This document shows positions 1-6,319 of a DNA stretch of 7,583 nt, in pieces. The translations under genes were made by a program, and so were the position numbers. How positions within the stretch are numbered: position 1 is the stretch's first letter; the number at the start of each line of letters is the position of its first letter. This DNA is from Clostridiales bacterium (GTDB lineage Bacteria > Bacillota > Clostridia > Lachnospirales > Lachnospiraceae): contig DXXQ01000137.1 of the NCBI GenBank assembly GCA_019416265.1, forward strand, positions 1 through 7,583. Reading direction: 5' to 3'. Under the pieces are notes generated by a model, which was not told where the DNA came from, did not search any database, and saw nothing but the letters and a program-made list of their open reading frames with translations.

Positions 1-31
1 GTATATAACAAATATAAAGTAGGACACTAAA

Positions 32-910
32 ATGATAAAAAGCATGACAGGTTTTGGCCGGGCAGAGGCAGTGACCGGTGAGCGTAAAATTACCATTGAA
101 CTGAAATCCGTGAATCACAGATATCTGGATCTCAGTATTAAAATGCCGAAGAAATTAAGCTTTCTTGAATCCGCAATCCGCAATCTGATGAAAACCTACA
201 TCCAGAGAGGAAAGGTAGATGTTTTCATCACATATGAGGATTATACTTTAAACAGCGGAACACTGAAATATAACAGGGAACTTGCAGCAGAATATCTGGG
301 GTATCTCAGACAGATGGAGGAGGAGTTCGGACTGGAGAATGATGTGAAGGTTTCCGCTCTTTCCAGATATCCGGAGGTACTTACCATGGAAGACCAGTCT
401 CTGGACGAGGAGGAGCTCTGGAGTTTTCTGGAGCCTGTTCTCAGACAGGCCTGTGAGAAATTTGTGGAGGCCCGCATTCAGGAGGGACATAATCTGGAGA
501 AAGACCTCCTTGAGAAGCTGGACGAGCTGGACAGAAAGGTTCAGCGTGTGGAGGAGCGTTCTCCGGAGGTGGTCAACGCCTACCGTGCGAAGCTTGAGGC
601 CAAGGTACACGAGCTTTTCGAGGACAGCCAGATCGAGGATTCCAGAATAGCGGCAGAGGTAGTGATGTTTTCAGATAAGATCTGCAATGACGAGGAAACG
701 GTCCGCCTGCGCAGCCATATCAAAAATATGAAGAAAATCATTGGCGAAAAAGAAGGAATCGGACGCAAGCTTGACTTCATGGCTCAGGAGATGAACAGGG
801 AGGCAAACACCATCCTGTCCAAATCCAGCGATCTGGAGATTTCCAATATTGCCATTGATCTGAAAACAGAGATCGAGAAGATCAGGGAACAGATTCAGAA
901 TGTGGAATAA
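32..910 (+). CDS. yicC: YicC/YloC family endoribonuclease
   Basis: This is a complete 292-aa protein of the YicC/YloC family. E. coli YicC and B. subtilis YloC are reported to be endoribonucleases acting in RNA turnover in the cytoplasm. The N-terminus carries the family signature MTGFGRAEA (residues 5-13), followed by the YicC_N domain to about residue 155. A charged helical middle leads to the DUF1732 C-terminal domain, whose hallmark GRKLDFMAQEMNREANTI lies at residues 244-261. The length matches the usual 290 or so. The ATG at 32 is preceded by AGGA at 21-24. The gene heads a Firmicutes-type order, yicC-remA-gmk-rpoZ, with only 14 nt before remA, so co-transcription is likely. The promoter presumably lies largely upstream of the window; the AT-rich first 20 nt could hold part of it. 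The family call is firm; the exact RNA substrates are unknown. Confidence 0.95.
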   Translation: MIKSMTGFGRAEAVTGERKITIELKSVNHRYLDLSIKMPKKLSFLESAIRNLMKTYIQRGKVDVFITYEDYTLNSGTLKYNRELAAEYLGYLRQMEEEFGLENDVKVSALSRYPEVLTMEDQSLDEEELWSFLEPVLRQACEKFVEARIQEGHNLEKDLLEKLDELDRKVQRVEERSPEVVNAYRAKLEAKVHELFEDSQIEDSRIAAEVVMFSDKICNDEETVRLRSHIKNMKKIIGEKEGIGRKLDFMAQEMNREANTILSKSSDLEISNIAIDLKTEIEKIREQIQNVE

Positions 911-924
911 GAGGTCATAGAACT

Positions 925-1239
925 GTGGCGAAATTAATCAATATAGGCTTTGGAAATGTTGTCAATTCCCAGAAGATCGTGGCTGTGGTCAGTCCGGATG
1001 CCGCGCCTGTGAAACGTATGGTACAAAGTGTCAAGGGAACCAGATCCCTGATCGATGCCACACAGGGCAGGAAGACAAAGGCGGTCATCGTCACATCGGA
1101 CGATTATCTGGTGCTCAGTGCGCTCCAGCCGGAGACGATCGCCCGCAGATTTGCAGGGGAAGATGTTTTGCGCATTTCCCAGCCGGAGCGCGGAAGCGTT
1201 CATGAAAATTATGAAGATAAGGGAGAAGCCCATGAGTAA
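925..1239 (+). CDS. remA: RemA-like DNA-binding regulator (DUF370)
   Basis: This 104-aa protein belongs to the RemA/DUF370 family. In Bacillus, RemA activates biofilm-matrix and osmoprotection operons and assembles into rings that bind DNA. The diagnostic blocks are INIGFGN (residues 5-11), VVSPDAAPVKRM (21-32), LIDATQGRKTKAVIVT (42-57) and LSALQPETIARRF (64-76). Translation begins at GTG 925, since no ATG fits; GAGG at 911-914 is the likely ribosome binding site. The protein is longer than the roughly 90-aa Bacillus homologue because of a polar tail (about residues 85-104), whose last codons overlap the start of gmk by 8 nt. Basic positions that are Arg in Bacillus RemA appear as Lys here (K17, K50). 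Family membership is clear. Whether it controls a matrix in this organism is inference; a general nucleoid-like role is also possible. Confidence 0.93.
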   Translation: MAKLINIGFGNVVNSQKIVAVVSPDAAPVKRMVQSVKGTRSLIDATQGRKTKAVIVTSDDYLVLSALQPETIARRFAGEDVLRISQPERGSVHENYEDKGEAHE

Positions 1240-1855
1240 AGGTATTTTAGTTGTGGTATCCGGCTTTTCAGGAGCCGGAAAAGGAACAGTTATGAAGCGC
1301 CTTCTGGAGAAATATAAGGATTATGCGCTTTCCGTTTCCGCAACCACCAGAAACCCCAGAGAGGGAGAGGTGGATGGAAGAGAATATTTCTTCCGCACAA
1401 AAGAAGAATTTGAAAAACTGATCGAGGAGGACGCTCTGATCGAGTATGCCCAGTATGTGGGCAACTACTACGGAACTCCCCGCTCATATGTGGAAGAGCA
1501 GCTTTCACAGGGGAAAAATGTCATTCTGGAAATTGAGATCCAGGGCGCTATGAAGGTGAAGGAGAAAATACCGGAAGCTCTTCTTGTATTCGTAACTCCT
1601 CCTACAGTGGAGGAACTGAAAAAACGTCTGGTTGGCAGAGGCACGGAGACAGAGGATGTCATAGCAGACAGACTTGCCCGGGCAGCGGAGGAAGCAGAAG
1701 GAATGGGCGAATACGACTATATCCTTGTCAACGACGACCTGGAGGAATGTGTGGAGAATCTTCATCAGATCATCCGCAGCGAGCATGCCCGCACTGTAAG
1801 AAATACAGAGTTTGTGGAAGAAATCAAACAGCAGGCTCTTGTTTTCAAAAAATAA
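1232..1855 (+). CDS. gmk: Guanylate kinase
   Basis: This 207-aa guanylate kinase converts GMP and ATP to GDP and ADP in the cytoplasm, an essential step of GTP and dGTP supply. The P-loop GFSGAGKGT is at residues 11-19, and the GMP-binding region includes SATTRNPREGEVDGREY near residues 36-52. YVGNYYGTP and LEIEIQGAMKVKEK follow, then the lid region with VTPPTVEELKKRL and GRGTETEDVIADRL, and the closing NDDLEE segment. The frame is open further upstream, to 1055, but that extension lies entirely on remA coding sequence. The ATG at 1232 gives the normal family length and is preceded by GGGAG at 1221-1225. The start overlaps the end of remA by 8 nt, which suggests translational coupling. The usual Asp of the IDxQG motif is Glu here, a conservative change. 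Confidence 0.97.
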   Translation: MSKGILVVVSGFSGAGKGTVMKRLLEKYKDYALSVSATTRNPREGEVDGREYFFRTKEEFEKLIEEDALIEYAQYVGNYYGTPRSYVEEQLSQGKNVILEIEIQGAMKVKEKIPEALLVFVTPPTVEELKKRLVGRGTETEDVIADRLARAAEEAEGMGEYDYILVNDDLEECVENLHQIIRSEHARTVRNTEFVEEIKQQALVFKK

Positions 1856-1904
1856 ATGAGGCAAAAGCGGTGAAAAGCCGTTTAGTATAGAAAGGAGAAC
1901 AGAT

Positions 1905-2231
1905 ATGATACATCCATCTTATTCAGAATTAATGCAGGCAATCAATACAAATAGTGACGAGGACGATGAGATTTTAGTAAACAGCCGTTATTCTCTTGTT
2001 CTTGCAACAAGTAAACGCGCCCGTCAGATCATTGCAGGCTCCGAACCTCTTGTTGAGGGAGCAGCAGGCAAAAAGCCTCTTTCCATTGCCATTGACGAGC
2101 TTTATAAAGGAAAGGTAAAAATCCTTGCAGGAGAGGAGACAGAGGAAGAAACTCTTGAGGAAGCTTCTGCAGAGGAGACAGAGCCGATGGAGGAAGCTGC
2201 CGGCGAAGAAGAAAAAACAGAAGAAGAATAA
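1905..2231 (+). CDS. rpoZ: DNA-directed RNA polymerase omega subunit
   Basis: This is a 108-aa omega subunit, which binds the beta-prime subunit and aids assembly and stability of RNA polymerase. The conserved core is visible: the N-terminal IHPSYSELM, then NSRYSLVLATSKRARQI (about residues 26-42), and KPLSIAIDELYKGKVKI (about 57-73). From about residue 76 the protein becomes a strongly acidic tail dominated by Glu with Ala and Thr, beyond the core omega fold; such tails occur in several Firmicutes omegas. The start is supported by AAAGGAG at 1891-1897. It lies 49 nt after gmk, in the order expected for Firmicutes. The next gene is rimO, not coaBC and priA as in Bacillus subtilis, and a hairpin separates the two. 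Confidence 0.95.
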   Translation: MIHPSYSELMQAINTNSDEDDEILVNSRYSLVLATSKRARQIIAGSEPLVEGAAGKKPLSIAIDELYKGKVKILAGEETEEETLEEASAEETEPMEEAAGEEEKTEEE

Positions 2232-2242
2232 CAAAAACAGGG

Positions 2243-2268
2243 AGGCTGCATTATGCAGCCTTTGTGTC
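2243..2268 (+). terminator. Hairpin between rpoZ and rimO, possible weak terminator or attenuator
   Basis: AGGCTGCA (2243-2250) and TGCAGCCT (2254-2261) form a perfect 8-bp stem with a 3-nt loop, followed by TTTGTGT. It begins 11 nt after the rpoZ stop and ends about 20 nt before the rimO start. The U-tract is short and interrupted, so termination would be partial at best. It could lower transcription from rpoZ into rimO, or mark an RNA processing point. The alternative upstream rimO ATG at 2253 lies inside this hairpin, which argues against its use. Confidence 0.45.
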
Positions 2269-2282
2269 AATCAGGAGAATTT

Positions 2283-3620
2283 ATGAAATTATTATTCATA
2301 TCATTGGGTTGTGATAAAAACCTTGTAGATTCAGAGGAAATGCTGGGACTTCTCACAAGAAACGGTTTTGAGATCGTAGACGATGAGAACGAGGCGGAAG
2401 CCATTGTGATAAACACCTGCTGTTTTATCAACGATGCCAAGGAAGAGAGTGTGAACACGATTCTTGAAATGGCGGAGTACAAGAAGAGCGGAAGCTGTAA
2501 AGTCCTGGTGGTTACAGGATGTATGGCACAGCGCTATAAAAATGAAATCATAGAGGAAGTGCCGGAGGTGGATGCAGTCCTCGGAACGACTTCTTATGAA
2601 GAGATCCTCAATGCTGTCAGAAAAGCACAGGAAGGGAAACACTTCCGGGAATTTAAGGATATTGATTACCTTCCGGGAGATATGGGAGAAAGGGTGCTTA
2701 CCACAGGGGGCCATTTCGGATATCTGAAAATTGCGGAAGGCTGCGATAAGCACTGTACCTACTGTATTATCCCAAGCCTTAGAGGAAGGTTCCGGAGCGT
2801 TCCCATGGAGCGCCTTCTGAAACAGGCGGAGGATATGGCACAAAAGGGAGTGAAAGAGCTGATCCTTGTAGCCCAGGAAACAACGGTCTACGGTACGGAT
2901 CTCTACGGCAAAAAGTCCCTTCACCTTCTCCTGAAGGAGCTTTGTAAAATCAGGGGAATCCGATGGATCCGCGTGCTCTACTGCTATCCGGAGGAAATCT
3001 ATGACGAGCTGATCCAGACCATGAAGGAAGAGAAAAAAATCTGTCATTACCTGGATCTCCCGATCCAGCATGCAAGCGACAGGGTATTAAAGAGAATGGG
3101 GAGAAGAACCACCAGGGAAGAGCTTGTGGAGATTGTGACAAAGCTTCGCAGGGAAATTCCGGACATTGTTCTGCGTACTACCCTGATCAGCGGTTTTCCG
3201 GGCGAGACAGAGGAAGACCATGAGGAACTGATGGAATTTGTGGATGAAATGGAATTTGACAGACTTGGGGTCTTTACATATTCCCAGGAGGAGGATACTC
3301 CTGCAGCAGCCATGAAGGACCAGGTTCCGGAGGAAGTCAAGGCAGAGCGGAGAGATGAGATCATGGAGCTTCAGCAGGAGATTTCCTATGAGAAAGGAAC
3401 AGAAAAAATCGGCCAGGAGCTTCTTGTCATGATCGAGGGCAAGGTTTCCGGGGAAGCGGCCTATATTGGAAGAACCTACGGAGACGCGCCTAAGGTGGAC
3501 GGTTATATTTTCGTACAGACGGGAGAACTTCTGATGACCGGCGATTTCGCCAGAGTAAGGGTGACCGGATCTCTGGAATATGATTTGATAGGAGAGTTGG
3601 CAGATGAATACACCGAATAA
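2283..3620 (+). CDS. rimO: Ribosomal protein S12 (Asp) methylthiotransferase
   Basis: This 445-aa radical-SAM enzyme adds a methylthio group to the conserved aspartate of ribosomal protein S12. The N-terminal domain starts with LGCDKNLVDSE (residues 8-18), the RimO form of the motif rather than the MiaB form. It supplies C10, C46 and C80 (VTGCMAQRY) as probable ligands of the second 4Fe-4S cluster. The radical-SAM CxxxCxxC is at C154, C158 and C161 (EGCDKHCTYC). The last 65 or so residues fit a TRAM domain, including VMIEGKVSG and ARVRVTG. The start at 2283 has AGGAG at 2273-2277. An in-frame ATG at 2253 would add ten residues but has no ribosome binding site and falls in a hairpin. The 3' end overlaps pgsA by 17 nt. 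Length and motifs are typical. Confidence 0.96.
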   Translation: MKLLFISLGCDKNLVDSEEMLGLLTRNGFEIVDDENEAEAIVINTCCFINDAKEESVNTILEMAEYKKSGSCKVLVVTGCMAQRYKNEIIEEVPEVDAVLGTTSYEEILNAVRKAQEGKHFREFKDIDYLPGDMGERVLTTGGHFGYLKIAEGCDKHCTYCIIPSLRGRFRSVPMERLLKQAEDMAQKGVKELILVAQETTVYGTDLYGKKSLHLLLKELCKIRGIRWIRVLYCYPEEIYDELIQTMKEEKKICHYLDLPIQHASDRVLKRMGRRTTREELVEIVTKLRREIPDIVLRTTLISGFPGETEEDHEELMEFVDEMEFDRLGVFTYSQEEDTPAAAMKDQVPEEVKAERRDEIMELQQEISYEKGTEKIGQELLVMIEGKVSGEAAYIGRTYGDAPKVDGYIFVQTGELLMTGDFARVRVTGSLEYDLIGELADEYTE

Positions 3621-4143
3621 ATTAACCATTGCCAGAATGATTCTGGTACCATTTCTTGTTATTTTTATGCTGACCGGATGGGGAGGAGAATATAACTCCT
3701 ATATTTCTCTTGCTATTTTTGCAGGAGCCAGCATTACAGACTGGTTTGACGGGAAAATAGCCCGGAAATATAATCTGGTTACAAATTTTGGTAAATTCAT
3801 GGATCCGCTGGCAGATAAGCTTCTTGTCTGTTCTGCCCTGATCTGTCTGGTGGAGATGGATAGGCTGGATGCGTGGATCGTGATCATTATTATTGCAAGA
3901 GAGTTTATTATCAGCGGTTTCCGTCTGATCGCGGCGGAAAACGGAGTGGTGATCGCTGCAAATTACTGGGGAAAATTCAAGACAGTATCCCAGATGATCA
4001 TGATCATTCTGTTGATTCTTGATTTTGGCGGTATGTTCGATATCCTGGAGCAGATTTTTATCTGGGTATCCGTGGCGCTGACGATCATTTCCCTGCTGAC
4101 CTATATTATGCAGAACAAAAACGTACTTTCCATGCAGGAGTAA
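3604..4143 (+). CDS. pgsA: CDP-diacylglycerol--glycerol-3-phosphate 3-phosphatidyltransferase
   Basis: This 179-aa integral membrane protein makes phosphatidylglycerophosphate from CDP-diacylglycerol and glycerol-3-phosphate, the committed step to phosphatidylglycerol and cardiolipin. The CDP-alcohol phosphatidyltransferase signature is complete: D46-W-F-D49-G50, A53-R54, G63, D67 and D71. The N-terminal NKLTIARMILVPF is typical of PgsA. Several hydrophobic stretches (about 9-25, 33-44, 75-86, 92-110, 128-140 and 148-167) fit the family's multi-span topology. The start lies inside the end of rimO (17-nt overlap), with AGGAGAG at 3590-3596 as ribosome binding site, so translation is probably coupled. 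The pairing pgsA-cinA is also found in Bacillus. Other CDP-alcohol transferases share the motif, but the N-terminus, size and neighbour favour PgsA. Confidence 0.93.
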   Translation: MNTPNKLTIARMILVPFLVIFMLTGWGGEYNSYISLAIFAGASITDWFDGKIARKYNLVTNFGKFMDPLADKLLVCSALICLVEMDRLDAWIVIIIIAREFIISGFRLIAAENGVVIAANYWGKFKTVSQMIMIILLILDFGGMFDILEQIFIWVSVALTIISLLTYIMQNKNVLSMQE

Positions 4144-4177
4144 GCCTGTGTGAAAAAGCCTGAAAGGGAGGATACTG

Positions 4178-5446
4178 ATGATAGCAGAACTGATATCTGT
4201 TGGTACAGAAATTTTATTAGGAAACATCGTAAATACGAACAGTGCATATTTATCTGAGAAATGTGCACAGCTTGGGCTGTCTGTATATTACCAGACAGTT
4301 GTGGGAGACAATGAAGAACGAATGAAAATGACCATCAAATCTGCACTGGAGCGTTCCGATGTGATTATCCTTACCGGAGGTCTTGGACCTACAGAGGACG
4401 ATCTGACCAAAGAGATCACAGCAGAGGTCATGGGATTTAAGCTGATCGAGGACAGCCATTCCAGAGAGCTTCTGGAAACATACATGAAACAGTATGCGAA
4501 AAACAGCCCGAACCGCCGTATTACAAAGAATAATTATAAGCAGGCTATGGTTCCCGAGGGGGCTATTGTTCTCGACAACCACAACGGAACAGCTCCAGGC
4601 CTGATCATGGAGAAAAACGGGAAAACAGCAATTCTTCTTCCGGGACCTCCAAATGAAATGAAGCCGATGTTTGAGGAGGCGGTATATCCCTATCTTCGGG
4701 AGAAACAGCCGGAAATCATCTACTCCCAGACAGTAAAGATCTGCGGGATCGGAGAAAGCCAGGTGGCAGAAGAGATCCAGGATCTCATCGAAAACCAGAG
4801 CAACCCGACCATCGCTCCTTACGCCAAGACAGGGGAGGTTCATCTGCGTATCACAGCAAAGGCAGAGGACGAAAAAGAAGGCAAAAAAATGATCAAACCC
4901 ATTGTGAGAGAGATGAAATCACGTTTTGGCAGTAATATTTTTGCAACAGACGCGTCCAAGAGCCTGGAGGAGGCTGTGGAGGATATGCTGAAGGATCAGA
5001 AGCTTACCCTTGCCCTTGCTGAGTCCTGTACAGGCGGCGCCATAGCTGCCCGTATCGTAAACGTGCCGGGAGCTTCCGATGTTTTCACCCATGGCTATGT
5101 GACCTACAGCAACCGCGCAAAGAGGAAAATGCTGGGTGTGAAAAAAACAACACTGAAATTGGAAGGCGCAGTTTCTGCCAAATGTGCCAAGGAGATGGCG
5201 AAAGGCGGCTGTGCAGATTCCGGGGCAGATATCTGTCTTTCCGTTACCGGAATCGCAGGTCCTGACGGCGGAACAGAAAAGACGCCTGTAGGAACCGTGT
5301 TCATGGGATGCTGTTATAACAGTAAAGTAATTACAAGAGAATTTCATTTCACCGGAAACCGTTCAAAGATCCGGGAACAGGCGGTTGCCCACGGACTTGC
5401 ATTTCTTCGTGAATGCGTCATGGAGGGTGTGAACAAAAAAGCCTGA
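4178..5446 (+). CDS. cinA: CinA-family protein, nicotinamide-nucleotide amidase
   Basis: This is a two-domain CinA protein of 422 aa. Residues 1-170 form the MoCF/COG1058 domain, with AELISVGTEILLG near the start, TGGLGPTEDD at 66-75 and LLPGPPNEM at 153-161. In characterised homologues this part has ADP-ribose pyrophosphatase activity. Residues about 262-415 form the PncC-type amidase domain, which deamidates NMN to nicotinate mononucleotide. Its AESCTGG is at 281-287 (S283 the likely nucleophile), and TGIAGPDGGTEKTPVGTV at 357-374. A linker domain lies between. The start has AGGGAGG at 4165-4171. It is the last gene of the cluster, 34 nt after pgsA and followed directly by a strong terminator. 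In Bacillus cinA precedes recA and is linked to competence; here recA does not follow. The function is well supported from the family, with a role in NAD recycling inferred. Confidence 0.95.
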   Translation: MIAELISVGTEILLGNIVNTNSAYLSEKCAQLGLSVYYQTVVGDNEERMKMTIKSALERSDVIILTGGLGPTEDDLTKEITAEVMGFKLIEDSHSRELLETYMKQYAKNSPNRRITKNNYKQAMVPEGAIVLDNHNGTAPGLIMEKNGKTAILLPGPPNEMKPMFEEAVYPYLREKQPEIIYSQTVKICGIGESQVAEEIQDLIENQSNPTIAPYAKTGEVHLRITAKAEDEKEGKKMIKPIVREMKSRFGSNIFATDASKSLEEAVEDMLKDQKLTLALAESCTGGAIAARIVNVPGASDVFTHGYVTYSNRAKRKMLGVKKTTLKLEGAVSAKCAKEMAKGGCADSGADICLSVTGIAGPDGGTEKTPVGTVFMGCCYNSKVITREFHFTGNRSKIREQAVAHGLAFLRECVMEGVNKKA

Positions 5447-5451
5447 AAAGC

Positions 5452-5491
5452 AAAAGAGAGGTTTTTCTTCAGGGAAAACCTCTCTTTTTTT
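5452..5491. terminator. Bidirectional intrinsic terminator between cinA and the minus-strand operon
   Basis: A perfect 14-bp inverted repeat pairs 5452-5465 (AAAAGAGAGGTTTT) with 5475-5488 (AAAACCTCTCTTTT) around a 9-nt loop, and T's continue to 5491 on the plus strand. The minus strand also ends in a U-rich run. It starts 6 nt after the cinA stop and ends 3 nt before the stop of the convergent minus-strand gene, so it probably serves both transcripts. Confidence 0.9.
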
Positions 5492-5493
5492 GA

Positions 5494-5766
5494 TCAGCGG
5501 ATCATTTTCATAAGGCTTACCACCCGGTCGAGCCGTTCGGTTTCTTCTCTTGATTTGCCCATCTTTAAGACTTCAATGATGGTGGAGATTTCATCGGAGC
5601 TGAATTTCAGCCCTCCTTTTTTTCCCTGGGCTGCAGCGCCCATGAGAAAGGGAAGGAGTTCATTGGCGCTTTTTTGGCCGCCCTGGGCTGCAAAGCTCTG
5701 CAGCATATCCAGTTTGGCTTTGTCCATCTGTGCAAGTCTGGGGTTGTTTCGCCAGTCATCGCTCAT
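5494..5766 (-). CDS. Conserved-looking hypothetical protein, 90 aa
   Basis: I do not recognise this 90-aa protein. It has no signal peptide, membrane segment or cysteine. The N-terminus is polar (MSDDWRNNPRLAQMD), followed by predicted helices with an Ala/Gly-rich middle (about 24-52: FAAQGG, FLMGAAAQGKKGG). The C-terminal half is amphipathic (SSDEISTIIEVLKMGKS, about 56-72) and ends in a Met/Arg-rich helix. It looks like a soluble, all-helical cytoplasmic protein. The start has a strong AGGAGG (TTTTCCTCCTG on the plus strand, 5767-5777), and its ATG overlaps the upstream gene's TGA in an ATGA arrangement, so the two are co-translated. The bidirectional terminator follows its stop immediately. 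The coding call is strong; the function is unknown. Confidence 0.8.
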   Translation of the reverse strand: MSDDWRNNPRLAQMDKAKLDMLQSFAAQGGQKSANELLPFLMGAAAQGKKGGLKFSSDEISTIIEVLKMGKSREETERLDRVVSLMKMIR

Positions 5767-6149
5767 AGATTTTCCTCCTGTGGGGATCGAAACTGTTTCA
5801 GCGGATCATCGTCCCCTTTTTCGGGGGCGTTCATAAGCTGTATCATCTGGATGACAGCCATCATATTGACCATATTGTCGAGAAGGCGGCGGCTTTGCCC
5901 GTAGCAGAAGCTTCGGATGTCACTGATCGCTTCCATAGGGTCGGCAGTCTGGGCTGCACAGATGGAAACGCTGTCTTTGGCATTCCTGAAAAGAGAAACA
6001 GTGTTTACAAGCTCCTTTGCTTTTTCATAGACGGACAAAATCTGCTGTCCCTTTGGGGGCAGATAGGGGATGGAGGCTTTGAGCATCTGATCCCTGTCGG
6101 AGATCACCATCTGGTCAAGGGCTGTCTGAGAGATAAAATCCTGATCCAT
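5763..6149 (-). CDS. Hypothetical protein, 128 aa, first gene of a two-gene operon
   Basis: I do not recognise this 128-aa protein. It appears soluble and mostly helical. It has an acidic start (MDQDFISQTALDQMVISDRDQ), a YLPPKGQQIL turn at about 29-38, a central helix (SVYEKAKELVNTVSLFR), and two isolated cysteines (C64, C82). A Met-rich amphipathic stretch lies at about 93-106 (MVNMMAVIQMIQLM), before a polar tail. The frame is open back to 6287, but the extra 46 residues have no ribosome binding site and cover the promoter region. The ATG at 6149 is preceded by AAGGAAG and is the better start. The gene overlaps the downstream 90-aa gene by 4 nt (ATGA), and the two hypothetical proteins may act together. 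The helical Met-rich segment suggests a protein contact or peripheral membrane role, but nothing specific can be claimed. Confidence 0.75.
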   Translation of the reverse strand: MDQDFISQTALDQMVISDRDQMLKASIPYLPPKGQQILSVYEKAKELVNTVSLFRNAKDSVSICAAQTADPMEAISDIRSFCYGQSRRLLDNMVNMMAVIQMIQLMNAPEKGDDDPLKQFRSPQEENL

Positions 6150-6166
6150 AGAGCTTCCTTTTCTCA

Positions 6167-6195
6167 ATACTATGATTTTTATTATCAGAATATGA
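6167..6195 (-). promoter_or_regulatory. Possible sigma-E-like promoter of the two-gene hypothetical operon
   Basis: On the minus strand TCATATT (6189-6195) is separated by 14 nt from CATAGTAT (6167-6174). The Bacillus sigma-E consensus is roughly KMATATT, 14-15 nt, CATACAMT: the first element matches fully and the second at 6 of 8 positions. The leader would be very short, about 11 nt, holding just the ribosome binding site. No good sigma-A pair was found nearby. AT-rich DNA makes chance matches possible. Confidence 0.3.
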
Positions 6196-6222
6196 CGGCA
6201 GGGGCTCTTTTGACATACTATA
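6195..6222 (+). promoter_or_regulatory. Possible sigma-K-like promoter upstream of the small ORF at 6320
   Basis: AC (6195-6196), 17 nt, then CATACTATA (6214-6222) fits the sigma-K pattern AC-N17-CATANNNTA. A TTGACA at 6210-6215 has no -10 hexamer at the right distance, so sigma-A use of it is unlikely. The transcript would have a leader of about 90 nt before the ATG at 6320. The minus-strand operon is divergent from it. Promoter inference from consensus alone is weak. Confidence 0.3.
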
Positions 6223-6234
6223 TAGGAAAGCGCG

Positions 6235-6296
6235 GGGAGATCCTTTGCAGAGAGAAAGAAATTTCTGACGAAGGGAAAATCTCCCAAGACTCGGGA
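6235..6296 (+). other. Possible structured leader of the small ORF
   Basis: GGGAGAT (6235-6241) can pair with ATCTCCC (6279-6285), enclosing a perfect 10-nt palindrome AGAAATTTCT (6257-6266). The CCC end of the second arm can instead pair with GGGA at 6293-6296 (TCCC 6282-6285). The rest of 6225-6319 is purine-rich without further recognisable elements. The two alternative pairings are compatible with a regulatory leader, but short complementary runs are common in GA-rich DNA. Confidence 0.2.
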
Positions 6297-6319
6297 AATG
6301 ATGGAAAGGGGAAGGCAAA

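Noticed and set aside
1055..1231. 59-residue N-terminal extension of guanylate kinase
   Set aside because: It lies wholly within remA in another frame. The ATG at 1232 has a ribosome binding site and gives the normal family length.
1863..1884. Hairpin between gmk and rpoZ
   Set aside because: Only about three contiguous G-C pairs form, with a bulge, and no U-tract follows; too weak to call.
6210..6215. TTGACA as a sigma-A -35 box for the small ORF
   Set aside because: No -10 hexamer occurs 16-18 nt downstream; the nearby TATATA is only a few nt away.
6150..6287. 46-residue upstream extension of the 128-aa minus-strand protein
   Set aside because: There is no ribosome binding site at 6287, and the region holds promoter-like sequence. 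The ATG at 6149 has AAGGAAG.
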